Shown piece after piece: positions 1 to 7,822 of a DNA stretch of 64,000 nucleotides. A model generated the notes under the pieces. The model saw only the letters and a program-made list of their open reading frames with translations, did not search any database and was not told the DNA's origin. The position numbers were made by a program, and so were the translations under genes. The stretch's first letter is position 1. Each line of letters opens with the position of its first letter. Source of the DNA: an uncultured Clostridia bacterium (GTDB taxonomy: Bacteria; Bacillota; Clostridia; UBA1381); assembly GCA_947624165.1 (NCBI GenBank), contig CANQJC010000005.1, forward strand, positions 1 to 64,000, read 5' to 3'.

Positions 1-40
1 GATTTTCAGTCCCTTGCTCTACCGACTGAGCTACAGAAGC
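1..40 (-). tRNA. tRNA-Phe (GAA), 5' part only
   Basis: On the minus strand the acceptor strand GCTTCTG, a D-arm (GCTCAGTCGGTAGAGC) and the start of the anticodon arm with loop CTGAAAA (anticodon GAA) can be read. The molecule runs off the left edge of the window just after the anticodon loop, so the variable and T arms are not seen. Confidence 0.85.
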
Positions 41-43
41 AAA

Positions 44-120
44 TGGCGACCCGGATGAGGCTCGAACTCACGACCTCTAGCGTGACAGGCTAGCGTTCTA
101 ACCAACTGAACTACCGGGCC
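44..120 (-). tRNA. tRNA-Asp (GTC)
   Basis: Complete 77-nt cloverleaf on the minus strand. The acceptor GGCCCGG pairs with CCGGGTC, the anticodon loop is CTGTCAC (anticodon GTC), the T loop is TTCGAGC, and CCA is encoded at 44-46. It lies 3 nt from tRNA-Phe and is co-transcribed with tRNA-Val. Confidence 0.95.
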
Positions 121-174
121 ATTACCGCATACGTTGTGCGGCGGTTTATGTTTTTCTTTCGAAAAATATAAACT

Positions 175-250
175 TGGTGGGAGTTACAGGGCTCGAACCT
201 GTGACCCTCTGCTTGTAAGGCAGATGCTCTCCCAGCTGAGCTAAACTCCC
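175..250 (-). tRNA. tRNA-Val (TAC)
   Basis: Complete 76-nt cloverleaf on the minus strand. The acceptor GGGAGTT pairs with AACTCCC, the anticodon loop is CTTACAA (anticodon TAC), the T loop is TTCGAGC, and CCA is encoded at 175-177. It is the first tRNA of the Val-Asp-Phe operon. Confidence 0.95.
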
Positions 251-279
251 ATAAAATCGCCTTTTCGGCGACATGAATT

Positions 280-308
280 ATTATAGCAGAATGGAGGTTG
301 CTTGTCAA
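280..308 (-). promoter_or_regulatory. sigma-A-type promoter of the tRNA operon
   Basis: On the minus strand TTGACA (303-308) is separated by exactly 17 nt from TATAAT (280-285), about 30 nt upstream of tRNA-Val. Both hexamers are perfect consensus, as expected for a strong stable-RNA promoter. Confidence 0.85.
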
Positions 309-432
309 CACTTTTTTTTAAAAATTTTATATTTTCACTGATATTTGTATTTATTTTTATTATAGAATATTGTATAATAAAGTAAATATATGCACAGAAC
401 AAATAACCGTATTTGCGGGAGGAGAGGTTATT

Positions 433-1464
433 ATGAGAGTTAGCGTCAAAAAGCTTATGCTTCTTGTGTGCGCGGTATGCGCGTTGTTTTTGTCGGGCTG
501 TTCCGTAGACGGCGGCGAGGAAACCGAGGATCTCTCGGACGCTTACGCTTTTGTGGGCAAGAATATCCAGAATACATACATGCAGAGGATGTACGAGGGT
601 TTTCAGACGGCTTGCTCCGAGATGGGAGTGAAGTCCGTATACAAGGCTCCGGAAGCGATAACGTCCGCGAAACAGATAGAAATTATAAACGAGCTTACGA
701 GCGGCGGCGTAAAGGGTATCGCCGTTGCCGCGAATGATTTCGACGCGCTCTCGGACGCGCTCCACGACGCGATGGATAAGGGTATAAACGTTATATCGCT
801 CGATTCCGCGGTAAACAGCCATTCCAGACAGACGCATATCCAGCAGGCGGACCCCGAAAAAGTCGGACGCGAGCTTGTCAGAACGGCGTATGAGCTTACG
901 GGCGGCGACGGCGCGATCGCGATACTCACTTCCACGCGCGAAGCCACAAACCAGAATTTGTGGATAGACTATATGAAAAAGGAAGTAGAGGAAAATCCCG
1001 ACAAGTACGCGTCCATGCCTATCGCCGACATAGCTTACGGAGACGACGATCTAATGAGATCCGTTTCCGAAACGGAGCGTATTCTCCGCAACTCCGACAT
1101 AAAGGTCATAATTGCGCCCACCGCCGTCGGAATACAGGGCGCGGCGCAGGTCCTTGCCGAAAAGGGATCCGACGTAAAGCTTACGGGTCTCGGTATGCCG
1201 TCGCAAATGTCGCAGTATATCGAAAGCGGCGTGTGCGGAGCGATGTTTTTGTGGAACCCCGTGGACGTGGGCTATCTTGCGGCGTACACGCTTAAGGCTC
1301 TCGACGACGGCACAATAACGGGCGCGGCGGGCGACTCCATAACAACGCCGATGCTCGGAGCAAGGAACGTCGTTCCGGCAATCGACGGCGGCACAGAGGT
1401 AATGCTCGGCGATTTGCTCAGGTTTGACGCTTCAAATATAAACGAGTGGAAGGATCAATTCTGA
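433..1464 (+). CDS. sugar-binding lipoprotein of the RhaS/LsrB type (ABC transporter substrate-binding protein)
   Basis: The 343-aa protein has a lipoprotein signal (K-rich start, hydrophobic core, LSGC lipobox at about residue 22). A periplasmic-binding-protein type 1 fold follows. The FLWNPVDVGYLAAY segment near the C-terminus resembles rhamnose/AI-2 binding proteins (RhaS, LsrB). It probably binds a sugar outside the membrane. I chose ATG 433 because GGGAGGAG lies 8 nt upstream; the ORF track start (370) has no ribosome site. A WYL regulator follows 11 nt later, likely in the same operon. No permease or ATPase gene is nearby. The ligand is unproven; rhamnose is suggested only by similarity and by rhaA elsewhere in the window. 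Confidence 0.8.
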   Translation: MRVSVKKLMLLVCAVCALFLSGCSVDGGEETEDLSDAYAFVGKNIQNTYMQRMYEGFQTACSEMGVKSVYKAPEAITSAKQIEIINELTSGGVKGIAVAANDFDALSDALHDAMDKGINVISLDSAVNSHSRQTHIQQADPEKVGRELVRTAYELTGGDGAIAILTSTREATNQNLWIDYMKKEVEENPDKYASMPIADIAYGDDDLMRSVSETERILRNSDIKVIIAPTAVGIQGAAQVLAEKGSDVKLTGLGMPSQMSQYIESGVCGAMFLWNPVDVGYLAAYTLKALDDGTITGAAGDSITTPMLGARNVVPAIDGGTEVMLGDLLRFDASNINEWKDQF

Positions 1465-1475
1465 TTTAACGAATT

Positions 1476-2474
1476 ATGAGTAAATCCAACAATCAAAAGC
1501 TGAAAATTTTATATGTAATGCGTATGCTTATCGAGGAGACCGACGAGGAACACCCCTTATCCGTCGCTGAGATCATAAAGCGTCTGGACTCAAACGGAAT
1601 AAGCGCGGAAAGAAAGAGTATTTACGATGATATCGAAACGCTCAACCTCTTCGGCTTAGACATTTTAAGCAGGCGAAGCGAACCGAGAGGATATTACGTC
1701 GCTTCGCGTGATTTTGAACTGCCGGAATTGAAACTGCTCGTCGACGCGGTGCAGTCGTCCAAATTCATAACCGAAAAAAAATCGCGCGAACTCATAAGAA
1801 AAATCGAAGGGCTTGCCGGACGCTTCGAAGCGAGGGAACTGCAAAACCAGGTCGTGGTCTCCAACAGGATAAAAACAATGAATGAAAGTATATATTATAA
1901 TGTAGATAAAATTCATTCGGCAATATCCTCAAATTCCCAAATAAGCTTCAAATACTGCGAATGGACAGTTGAAAAACGTCTCGAACCGAAGCGCGGCGGC
2001 GCGCTTTACACTGTAAGCCCTTGGGTACTCACATGGGATAACGAAAATTATTACCTGCTCGCCCACGACAAGGAAAGCGGCGGGATACGTCATTACAGAG
2101 TGGACAAGATGCTCGGCATAACAATTATCGGCGAGGAACGCGGCGGCAGAGAACAGTTTGAAAAATTCGACATAGCCGCTTTTTCGAAGAGCACCTTCGG
2201 AATGTTCGGCGGCGAGGAAACGGAGCTTGAGATACTTTTTTCAAACAGCCTTATAGGCGTCGTTATAGACCGTTTCGGCAAGGAAGCCGCAATACGCCCG
2301 CACGGCGCGGACACTTTCGCCGCGCGCGTCAAAGTCAACGTCAGCGCGCAGTTTTACGGCTGGCTTGCCGCGCTCGGACCGAGCGCGCGCATAATCGCGC
2401 CGCAGTCCGAAACGCTTAAATATACCGAATATATGGAAGAAATTCTAAATTTATACAACAACAATCTTACATAA
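1476..2474 (+). CDS. HTH/WYL-domain transcriptional regulator (YafY/DeoR-like)
   Basis: The 332-aa protein has an N-terminal winged helix-turn-helix (about residues 8-75, with SVAEIIKRL and a conserved DDIETL segment). A central WYL domain follows (about 140-220, SPWVLTWDNENYYLLAHD, close to the usual P-W/Y-x-L-x-x-x-x-x-x-W/Y-Y-L pattern), then a C-terminal WCX-like extension. WYL proteins sense ligands or nucleic acid and regulate adjacent genes. It starts 11 nt after the binding-lipoprotein gene, so it may control that gene in response to a bound effector; this is inference. A clear terminator downstream is not seen. Confidence 0.85.
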   Translation: MSKSNNQKLKILYVMRMLIEETDEEHPLSVAEIIKRLDSNGISAERKSIYDDIETLNLFGLDILSRRSEPRGYYVASRDFELPELKLLVDAVQSSKFITEKKSRELIRKIEGLAGRFEARELQNQVVVSNRIKTMNESIYYNVDKIHSAISSNSQISFKYCEWTVEKRLEPKRGGALYTVSPWVLTWDNENYYLLAHDKESGGIRHYRVDKMLGITIIGEERGGREQFEKFDIAAFSKSTFGMFGGEETELEILFSNSLIGVVIDRFGKEAAIRPHGADTFAARVKVNVSAQFYGWLAALGPSARIIAPQSETLKYTEYMEEILNLYNNNLT

Positions 2475-2562
2475 ATTGGTAAAAATCTCTGTACATATTC
2501 ATAAAAATTATGTAAACCTTAATGAAATTATTGTCAAAAAAATGGTTTTTGAACAAATTTTA

Positions 2563-2590
2563 TTGACAAATCGAGCCGCGGTGGTATAAT
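2563..2590 (+). promoter_or_regulatory. sigma-A-type promoter of the HPr-like gene
   Basis: TTGACA (2563-2568) and TATAAT (2585-2590) are separated by 16 nt, about 60 nt upstream of the HPr-like start codon. The AT-rich stretch between 2475 and 2562 has no other recognisable signal. Confidence 0.8.
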
Positions 2591-2651
2591 ATCGCTCAGT
2601 CAAGGTAATAATCCTTTATGAATAATTGATGAAATGGAGGAGGTTTTAACC

Positions 2652-2909
2652 ATGAAACAATTTTCTTACACCATACGCGGTGAGCAGGGACTTCACGCGC
2701 GCGGCGCGGGTCTGCTCGTCAAGGAAGCGCAGAGATATATGTCAAATATAAGCATCGAATATAACCGCAGGATCGAAAATTTGAAGAGATTGTTCACCGT
2801 AGCGTGCCTGGGCGTTAAGCAGGGCGATAAAATCATCATCAAGGTCGAAGGCAACGACGAGGAACAGGCGGCATACGCGCTCGAAAATTATTTCAGAAAA
2901 AATCTGTAA
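2652..2909 (+). CDS. HPr-family phosphocarrier-like protein with altered regulatory site
   Basis: The 85-aa protein has the length and fold pattern of HPr, with the phospho-acceptor His15 in GLHARGAG. In the PTS, EI phosphorylates His15 and HPr passes the phosphate to EIIA. Two positions depart from the family: Pro18 is Gly, and the residue aligned with Ser46, the HPr-kinase target, is Arg (NLKRLF instead of the usual NAKSIMG). It may therefore escape HPrK/CcpA control or act outside the PTS. I chose ATG 2652 because GGAGGAGG lies 9 nt upstream; ATG 2634 lies just upstream of this ribosome site. The gene is monocistronic with its own promoter and terminator. Confidence 0.8.
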   Translation: MKQFSYTIRGEQGLHARGAGLLVKEAQRYMSNISIEYNRRIENLKRLFTVACLGVKQGDKIIIKVEGNDEEQAAYALENYFRKNL

Positions 2910-2917
2910 AAGAAAAG

Positions 2918-2970
2918 CCTTTATATTCGCTCCGTGAAGCGCGCTTTAAGAGCGGATATAAAGGTTTTTT
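2918..2970 (+). terminator. rho-independent terminator after the HPr-like gene
   Basis: The stem CCTTTATATTCGCTC pairs (one mismatch) with GAGCGGATATAAAGG across a short loop and is followed by seven T residues. Confidence 0.8.
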
Positions 2971-3003
2971 TACGCGGCGCGGCGCGCCGTTTTTTTTATG
3001 CGT

Positions 3004-3471
3004 TTATATGTCGAGGATCTTCACGTCGACGCGTCCGTTTTCTATTTTTGCTTCGGCGTAGGTACGCGTAAAACGCACGCTTCCCGGATTTAAAAGAATC
3101 GTACCGTAATCATAGGAAACAAGCGGACGGTGCGTGTGTCCGAATACGATAAGAGACGGGTCTGCGGAGCTTGCCGCCGCGCGGAGCGTCGAAAACGCCG
3201 GCTCGTATTTGACGCGCTGCTCGTGACCGTGCGCGATAAAAATACGCGCCCCATCTATCCCGACGGTGATTTTATCCGGCGCGCGTGAAAAAAAGTCATT
3301 GTTGCCGCGCACGTAATAAATCGGCAGATCGGGATAAATATATTCCAGATCCTCGGCGTCGCGCGCGCAGTCGCCCGCGTGTATCACCGCATACGGACGT
3401 TCCTTTTCTATTATCGCGATACATGGGTCGGTACAGCCGTGCGTATCCGAAAAAATAACGACCTTTTTCAT
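3004..3471 (-). CDS. YfcE/MJ0936-family metallophosphoesterase
   Basis: The 155-aa protein has the calcineurin-like phosphodiesterase motifs in order: FSDTHG near the N-terminus, HAGDC, GNND, and GHTH near residue 125. These bind two metal ions. Family members hydrolyse phosphodiesters in vitro, and their physiological substrate is usually unknown. I chose the ATG at 3471 (MKKVVIFSDTHG) over the track start at 3531, because AAAGGA lies upstream and the family starts here. A minus-strand promoter TTGACA (3526-3531)-N17-TATATT (3503-3508) lies just upstream, which rules out the longer start. Confidence 0.9.
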   Translation of the reverse strand: MKKVVIFSDTHGCTDPCIAIIEKERPYAVIHAGDCARDAEDLEYIYPDLPIYYVRGNNDFFSRAPDKITVGIDGARIFIAHGHEQRVKYEPAFSTLRAAASSADPSLIVFGHTHRPLVSYDYGTILLNPGSVRFTRTYAEAKIENGRVDVKILDI

Positions 3472-3502
3472 ACGTTTTTGTTCCTTTCTTTTCTTGTATT
3501 TT

Positions 3503-3531
3503 AATATATCACACGCGTCATATTTTGTCAA
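3503..3531 (-). promoter_or_regulatory. promoter of the YfcE-like phosphoesterase gene
   Basis: Minus-strand TTGACA and TATATT are separated by 17 nt, about 30 nt before the ATG at 3471. It is divergent from spoIIE. Confidence 0.75.
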
Positions 3532-3557
3532 AGCGCGCCGTCGAAAAATTTTTTTGT

Positions 3558-3604
3558 CTCGACAACGCGATCCGACAAAATATTCTATCTGTCAGTGATA
3601 CAAT
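3558..3604 (+). promoter_or_regulatory. putative Spo0A-controlled promoter of spoIIE
   Basis: A TACAAT -10 (3599-3604) lies 34 nt before the spoIIE ATG, but no -35 sits at 17 nt. Instead two heptamers, CTCGACA (3558-3564) and TCCGACA (3571-3577), each differ by one base from TTCGACA, the complement of the 0A box TGTCGAA. A long spacer with 0A boxes at the -35 position is the layout known for Spo0A-activated sigma-A promoters in Bacillus. The match is imperfect, so this is a candidate. Confidence 0.5.
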
Positions 3605-3637
3605 AAGTTTGACATCTGCATTGGAGGAATATTTAAA

Positions 3638-5938
3638 ATGACACAACCGGAAATAAAGGAACGAAGGGGTACGGAAGCTCTCCGCGCTCCGCTTTTAAAG
3701 GATATCGGAGCGACGACGCTGTTGATCCTGGCGGGAAGGGCTTCGGTACTGGGAATGTTTCCTTTCGGAATGGCTTTTTTCGCTTCGTGTTTCGACAAAA
3801 GCATAGCTTACATCGGAATAACCGCGCTGTGCGCCGCGCTTATGACGACGAGCGGCAGCTATATGCTCGTCAAGTACCTCGTCGCCGCGCTCGTTTTTTG
3901 GATATACACGCGTTTCGGCAAAGAGCGCGGCATTGTTGCGGACGCCGCATGGTGCGGCGGTTCGATGCTTGTCGGTTCGATCGTTTATCTGCTGTATAAC
4001 TTCGCCGGACTTTACGATATTTTGATAATATTTATAGAAGCGATAGTCACGTCCGTGATGTACATAATTTTCCAAAAGTCAAAGCAGTTGATAAAAGACA
4101 GATCAAAACGCGCCCGTACCGCGCAGGACGAGCTTATAAGCGTTTCGGTGAGCGTCGGCGTAATGATAACGGGTCTTTCGGGGATAGTTTTTCCGTATAA
4201 TATCGCGCTTTCCAATATAATTTCCGTTTACGCGGTTCTCTGCATTTCGTTTTACGGCTCGCTCGCCGCGGCGGGAAGCGGCGGACTGTGCATAGGTTTT
4301 CTCGCGTCGATGTCGTCGCCGAGCGCGGTAATAATGATGGGAATTTTCGGTATAAGCGCACTCTTTTCGAATTTACTGAAGGCGTTCGGACGCTTCGGCG
4401 CGGCGATAGGATTTCTGGGCGGCACGGCGGTCGCCTTGCTTTACGCTTCCTCGAACTACGCGCTCCCCGTCACAATTGCGGAGACGGCGATCGGCGCGCT
4501 GCTGTTCGTCGTAACGCCGTCAAAATGGCGCGGCGCGCTGAGCGCGTTTTTCTCGACGTCTTTGAAGCTTGAAACGCTAAGCTCCGATGTACGCGTAAAG
4601 CAATACCTTACAATGCGCCTTGAAAAAATATCGGACGCGTTCCGTTCGCTCGAAGAATGTTTTGAAAACGCGTCGGGCAAACGCTTAAAGACCTACGGCA
4701 AGGACGCCGCGTCCCTTCTTGACGAGGTTTCGGGAAGGGTCTGCGACAGCTGTCCCAACGCCGTGAGGTGCTGGCAGAGCGATTTTACACGTACCTACCG
4801 AAATATAATGCTTCTTCTCGACACGATAGAAAGCAAGGGCACTCTCACGCCGTCGTCTGTCCCGACCGCTTTCAGGGACAGATGTCTGAGAGACGATATA
4901 TTCGTTACGGAATTTAATCACGTGTACGAGATGTACAAGAAAAACCTTGTGCGCGTCGGCGAAGCGGTAAACGGCAGAGACATCGTCGCGCGGCAGTACG
5001 GAGAAATATCGTCGCTTATGCGAGGTATGGCGGACGAAGTCGCCGCCGGATTCACGTTCCGCGAGGACATGGAGGAAAACATAGTGAGCGAGCTGGACAA
5101 GCGCGGAATAATCGCCTTTGAAGTAAGCGTTGTCGAGGACGGACACGGCTGTATGGAGGTTTATCTCGGCGTTGACAAGGGCGTTGAGGTCGGCGCGATT
5201 TCAAGGACTCTCGAGGAGGTCCTTGAAACGCCTATGGCGTACCGCTGCGACGTTGCCGGAGGTCTTATGAAATTCACGTCCTGCGCGCGTTACGAAGCGG
5301 AAATAGCCATACGCCGTGTGACCCGCGACTTTACAGACGTGTCGGGCGACTGCATAGACAGCTTTTCCTCCGACGACTATAAGCACTATGTCGTTATTTC
5401 CGACGGAATGGGCAGCGGACGGCGCGCCATGACGGAAAGCCACATAACATTGAAGCTTCTGCGCGAGTTTCTTCTTTCCGGCTTCGGGGTGCGTACCTCG
5501 ATAGACATGATAAACTCCGTTTTATGTTTAAAGCTCGATTACGAATGTTTCTCGACGATCGACCTGCTGTGCGTCGACCTCATGACGGGGATATGCGAGT
5601 TTTACAAGATAGGCGGCGCGGAAAGTCTGGTACTTCACGGCGCGGACGTCGAAACGATATTTTCGGTATCGCTCCCCGCGGGAATGATATCCGATATAAA
5701 AATACAGGGACAGACAAAGCGTCTTTCCTCCGGCGACGTTATCATGATGATGACGGACGGCGTGAGCGAAGCCGGTTTCGGCGCGGGCGGGACAAACTGG
5801 ATAAAAAAAGAGATCAAAACGCCTTTCGATACCATGGAGGAACTTGCGCAGTCTGTTATAGACGCCGCCGTGAAAAAAAGCCGCGACTCCGTTCTCGACG
5901 ATATGACCGTCGCCGCCGTTCGGCTTAAAGAGATATGA
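3638..5938 (+). CDS. spoIIE: stage II sporulation protein E (SpoIIE), PP2C-type phosphatase
   Basis: The 766-aa protein (B. subtilis about 827) has an N-terminal region of roughly ten membrane segments (residues 20-310). A central FtsZ-interacting/oligomerisation region with a CDSCPNAVRCW cysteine motif follows. The C-terminal PP2C phosphatase domain includes VVISDGMGSGRRA near residue 588, MMTDGVSEA, and a final DDMTVAAVRL. In spore formers it dephosphorylates SpoIIAA in the forespore and releases sigma F. ATG 3638 follows TTGGAGGA at good spacing. The promoter region has Spo0A-box-like heptamers. It is strong evidence that the organism belongs to a spore-forming lineage. Confidence 0.95.
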   Translation: MTQPEIKERRGTEALRAPLLKDIGATTLLILAGRASVLGMFPFGMAFFASCFDKSIAYIGITALCAALMTTSGSYMLVKYLVAALVFWIYTRFGKERGIVADAAWCGGSMLVGSIVYLLYNFAGLYDILIIFIEAIVTSVMYIIFQKSKQLIKDRSKRARTAQDELISVSVSVGVMITGLSGIVFPYNIALSNIISVYAVLCISFYGSLAAAGSGGLCIGFLASMSSPSAVIMMGIFGISALFSNLLKAFGRFGAAIGFLGGTAVALLYASSNYALPVTIAETAIGALLFVVTPSKWRGALSAFFSTSLKLETLSSDVRVKQYLTMRLEKISDAFRSLEECFENASGKRLKTYGKDAASLLDEVSGRVCDSCPNAVRCWQSDFTRTYRNIMLLLDTIESKGTLTPSSVPTAFRDRCLRDDIFVTEFNHVYEMYKKNLVRVGEAVNGRDIVARQYGEISSLMRGMADEVAAGFTFREDMEENIVSELDKRGIIAFEVSVVEDGHGCMEVYLGVDKGVEVGAISRTLEEVLETPMAYRCDVAGGLMKFTSCARYEAEIAIRRVTRDFTDVSGDCIDSFSSDDYKHYVVISDGMGSGRRAMTESHITLKLLREFLLSGFGVRTSIDMINSVLCLKLDYECFSTIDLLCVDLMTGICEFYKIGGAESLVLHGADVETIFSVSLPAGMISDIKIQGQTKRLSSGDVIMMMTDGVSEAGFGAGGTNWIKKEIKTPFDTMEELAQSVIDAAVKKSRDSVLDDMTVAAVRLKEI

Positions 5939-5962
5939 CGGTTCGTTTTAATACGTAAAAAT

Positions 5963-6004
5963 AAACGGCGGGTCCTTATCGAGCAGGGAGCCGCCGTTTT
6001 TTTT
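5963..6004. terminator. bidirectional terminator between spoIIE and metA
   Basis: AAACGGCGG (5963-5971) pairs with CCGCCGTTT (5991-5999). T-runs lie on the plus side and A-runs on the other side, so it can serve both convergent genes. Confidence 0.8.
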
Positions 6005-6920
6005 ATTTGATGCTGTCGATATCGTACGGTGTGATTTGATAAACGAAATAATTGAGCCAGTTTGAGAACAACAGGCTTGCGTGCGAACGCCAGCGGACGA
6101 TAGGCTTTTTCGTCGGATCGTCGTTTGGGAAATAATGCTTCGGCACAGGAGGGTTTTTACCTCTTTCCAAATCGCGGAAATATTCGTCTCTCAGCGTGTT
6201 CGCGTCGTATTCGGAATGTCCCGTGACAAAAATCCTTCTGCCGCCTTTTGTGAATACGATATATACTCCCGCCTCTTTGGATTCGGCGAGTATTTCAAGT
6301 GCCTTGACTTTTTCTATGTCCTCGCGTCTTACCTCCGTATGCCGCGAATGAGGAGCGTAAAATTCATTGTCAAAACCGCGTATGAGCTTTGCTGTACGGC
6401 GGTTTATTTTATGCTTGAATACTCCCGAGCATTTTGCTTCAAGCGTGTGCTTCGGCACGCCGTAATGATAATAAAGCCCCGCCTGCGCCGCCCAGCATAT
6501 ATGGAGCGTGGACGTCACGTGCGTTGTCGACCATTCCATTATTTCCTTAAGCTCGTCCCAGTAGTCTACCTCCTCGAAATCAAGGTTCTCCACCGGTGCG
6601 CCGGTTATGATCATTCCGTCGTATTTCGCGTTTTTTATCTCGTCAAACGTCGTGTAAAACGCGGACATATGCTCCGACGGCGTATTTTTTGATTTATGCG
6701 AATCCATCTGCAAAAAATCTATTTCTACCTGAAGCGGCGAGTTTGAAAGCAGACGCAGAAGCTGCGTTTCCGTCGTTATCTTTGTCGGCATAAGATTAAC
6801 GATTACGATTTTAAGCGGACGTATGTCCTGATGCATCGCCTTTTTTTCGCTCATAACAAATATATTTTCTCTGCGAAGCTGCGACGTTGCCGGCAGCTTG
6901 TCGGGTATTTTAATAGGCAT
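6003..6920 (-). CDS. metA: homoserine O-acetyltransferase, MetA family
   Basis: The 305-aa protein is full length for MetA. The catalytic triad is visible: Cys142 in HICWAAQ, and His235 and Glu237 in TGHSEYD. Residue 111, which sets acyl-donor choice in this family, is Glu (TGAPVENL), as in acetyl-CoA-using members; succinyl-CoA users have Gly. It therefore probably makes O-acetylhomoserine in methionine synthesis. The ATG at 6920 is preceded by GGAGG. The minus-strand promoter is TTGTAA (6975-6980)-N17-TATAAT (6952-6957). No SAM riboswitch or T-box fits the short leader. A trans-sulfuration enzyme that could use its product lies at 37961. Confidence 0.95.
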   Translation of the reverse strand: MPIKIPDKLPATSQLRRENIFVMSEKKAMHQDIRPLKIVIVNLMPTKITTETQLLRLLSNSPLQVEIDFLQMDSHKSKNTPSEHMSAFYTTFDEIKNAKYDGMIITGAPVENLDFEEVDYWDELKEIMEWSTTHVTSTLHICWAAQAGLYYHYGVPKHTLEAKCSGVFKHKINRRTAKLIRGFDNEFYAPHSRHTEVRREDIEKVKALEILAESKEAGVYIVFTKGGRRIFVTGHSEYDANTLRDEYFRDLERGKNPPVPKHYFPNDDPTKKPIVRWRSHASLLFSNWLNYFVYQITPYDIDSIK

Positions 6921-6951
6921 ATCGTTTCGTTTCCTCCTTTATGCTTACATA

Positions 6952-6980
6952 ATTATAGCACATACCGCCGCGTCTTACAA
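6952..6980 (-). promoter_or_regulatory. promoter of metA
   Basis: Minus-strand TTGTAA and TATAAT are separated by 17 nt. The leader is about 30 nt, too short for a riboswitch. Confidence 0.65.
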
Positions 6981-7052
6981 GTGAAATAAATAATATTGAG
7001 ACAATAAATGTTTTATGATATATTAAAAATACGGAATATTTTATGACGTTTC

Positions 7053-7109
7053 TTAAGAAAAATTAAGAATTTTAACAGCTTATTTTTAAGAATTATATGT
7101 TACTATAAT
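7053..7109 (+). promoter_or_regulatory. promoter with tandem TTAA(G/C)A repeats before the two-component operon
   Basis: TTAAGAA occurs at 7053, 7063 and 7086, and TTAACAG at 7072, all on the same strand, the first three 9-10 nt apart. A TATAAT -10 (7104-7109) follows. Direct repeats at one-turn spacing ahead of the -10 are typical of OmpR/PhoP-family operators, so autoregulation by the encoded regulator is plausible. Confidence 0.5.
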
Positions 7110-7125
7110 ATCGGAGGTGAGAAAA

Positions 7126-7806
7126 ATGAAAATACTTGTTGTTGATGACGACAGAGAAATAGTCGACGGTATATCCATTTTTCTGTCGGGCGAGGGGTAC
7201 GAAACACTGAAGGCTTACAACGGCATGGACGCGCTGGAAATGCTGAATGAAAACGACGTGCATTTGATGATTTTAGACGTGATGATGCCGAAGCTGGACG
7301 GTATAAAAACACTGATGAAACTCAGGGAAAGCCGCAATATTCCCGTTATATTGCTCAGCGCGAAATCGGAGGACGCGGACAAGATTTTGGGACTTACCGC
7401 AGGCGCGGACGATTACGTGACAAAGCCCTTTAACCCGTCCGAGCTTATGGCGAGAGTAAAATCACAGCTTCGCCGCTACACCACGCTCGGCTCGATCGCG
7501 GGTAAAGGCGGCGTCATAACGATATCGGGCTTATGCATAAACACCGAAAACAGGACCGTCACGGTAGACGGCGAGGAGGTGCGGCTAACGCGGATAGAGT
7601 ATAACATACTGGAGCTTCTGGCGCGTAATCGGGGACGCGTATTTTCGACCGAGGAGATTTATAAACGCGTGTGGAACGAAACCGCCGTGGTCGGGGACAA
7701 CACCATAGCCGTGCATATACGCCACATACGCGAAAAAATAGAAATAAACCCGGGAGAGCCAAAATATCTTAAGGTGGTTTGGGGCGTCGGTTATAAAATT
7801 ATTTGA
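7126..7806 (+). CDS. OmpR/PhoB-family response regulator
   Basis: The 226-aa protein has a receiver domain with the acidic pocket VDDD, phospho-acceptor Asp51 (LDVMMP), and the KPF switch lysine near residue 102. A C-terminal winged-helix domain follows (about residues 130-226) ending in VWGVGYKI. ATG 7126 is preceded by GGAGGTGA at 6 nt; the GTG at 7117 overlaps that ribosome site and is not the start. The kinase gene follows 16 nt downstream. The signal and regulon are unknown. Confidence 0.92.
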   Translation: MKILVVDDDREIVDGISIFLSGEGYETLKAYNGMDALEMLNENDVHLMILDVMMPKLDGIKTLMKLRESRNIPVILLSAKSEDADKILGLTAGADDYVTKPFNPSELMARVKSQLRRYTTLGSIAGKGGVITISGLCINTENRTVTVDGEEVRLTRIEYNILELLARNRGRVFSTEEIYKRVWNETAVVGDNTIAVHIRHIREKIEINPGEPKYLKVVWGVGYKII

Positions 7807-7822
7807 AGGGGAGTGTTTTACA

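Noticed and set aside
6921-7125. SAM riboswitch or T-box before metA
   Set aside because: The promoter lies about 30 nt from the start codon, and no riboswitch-like stems are present.
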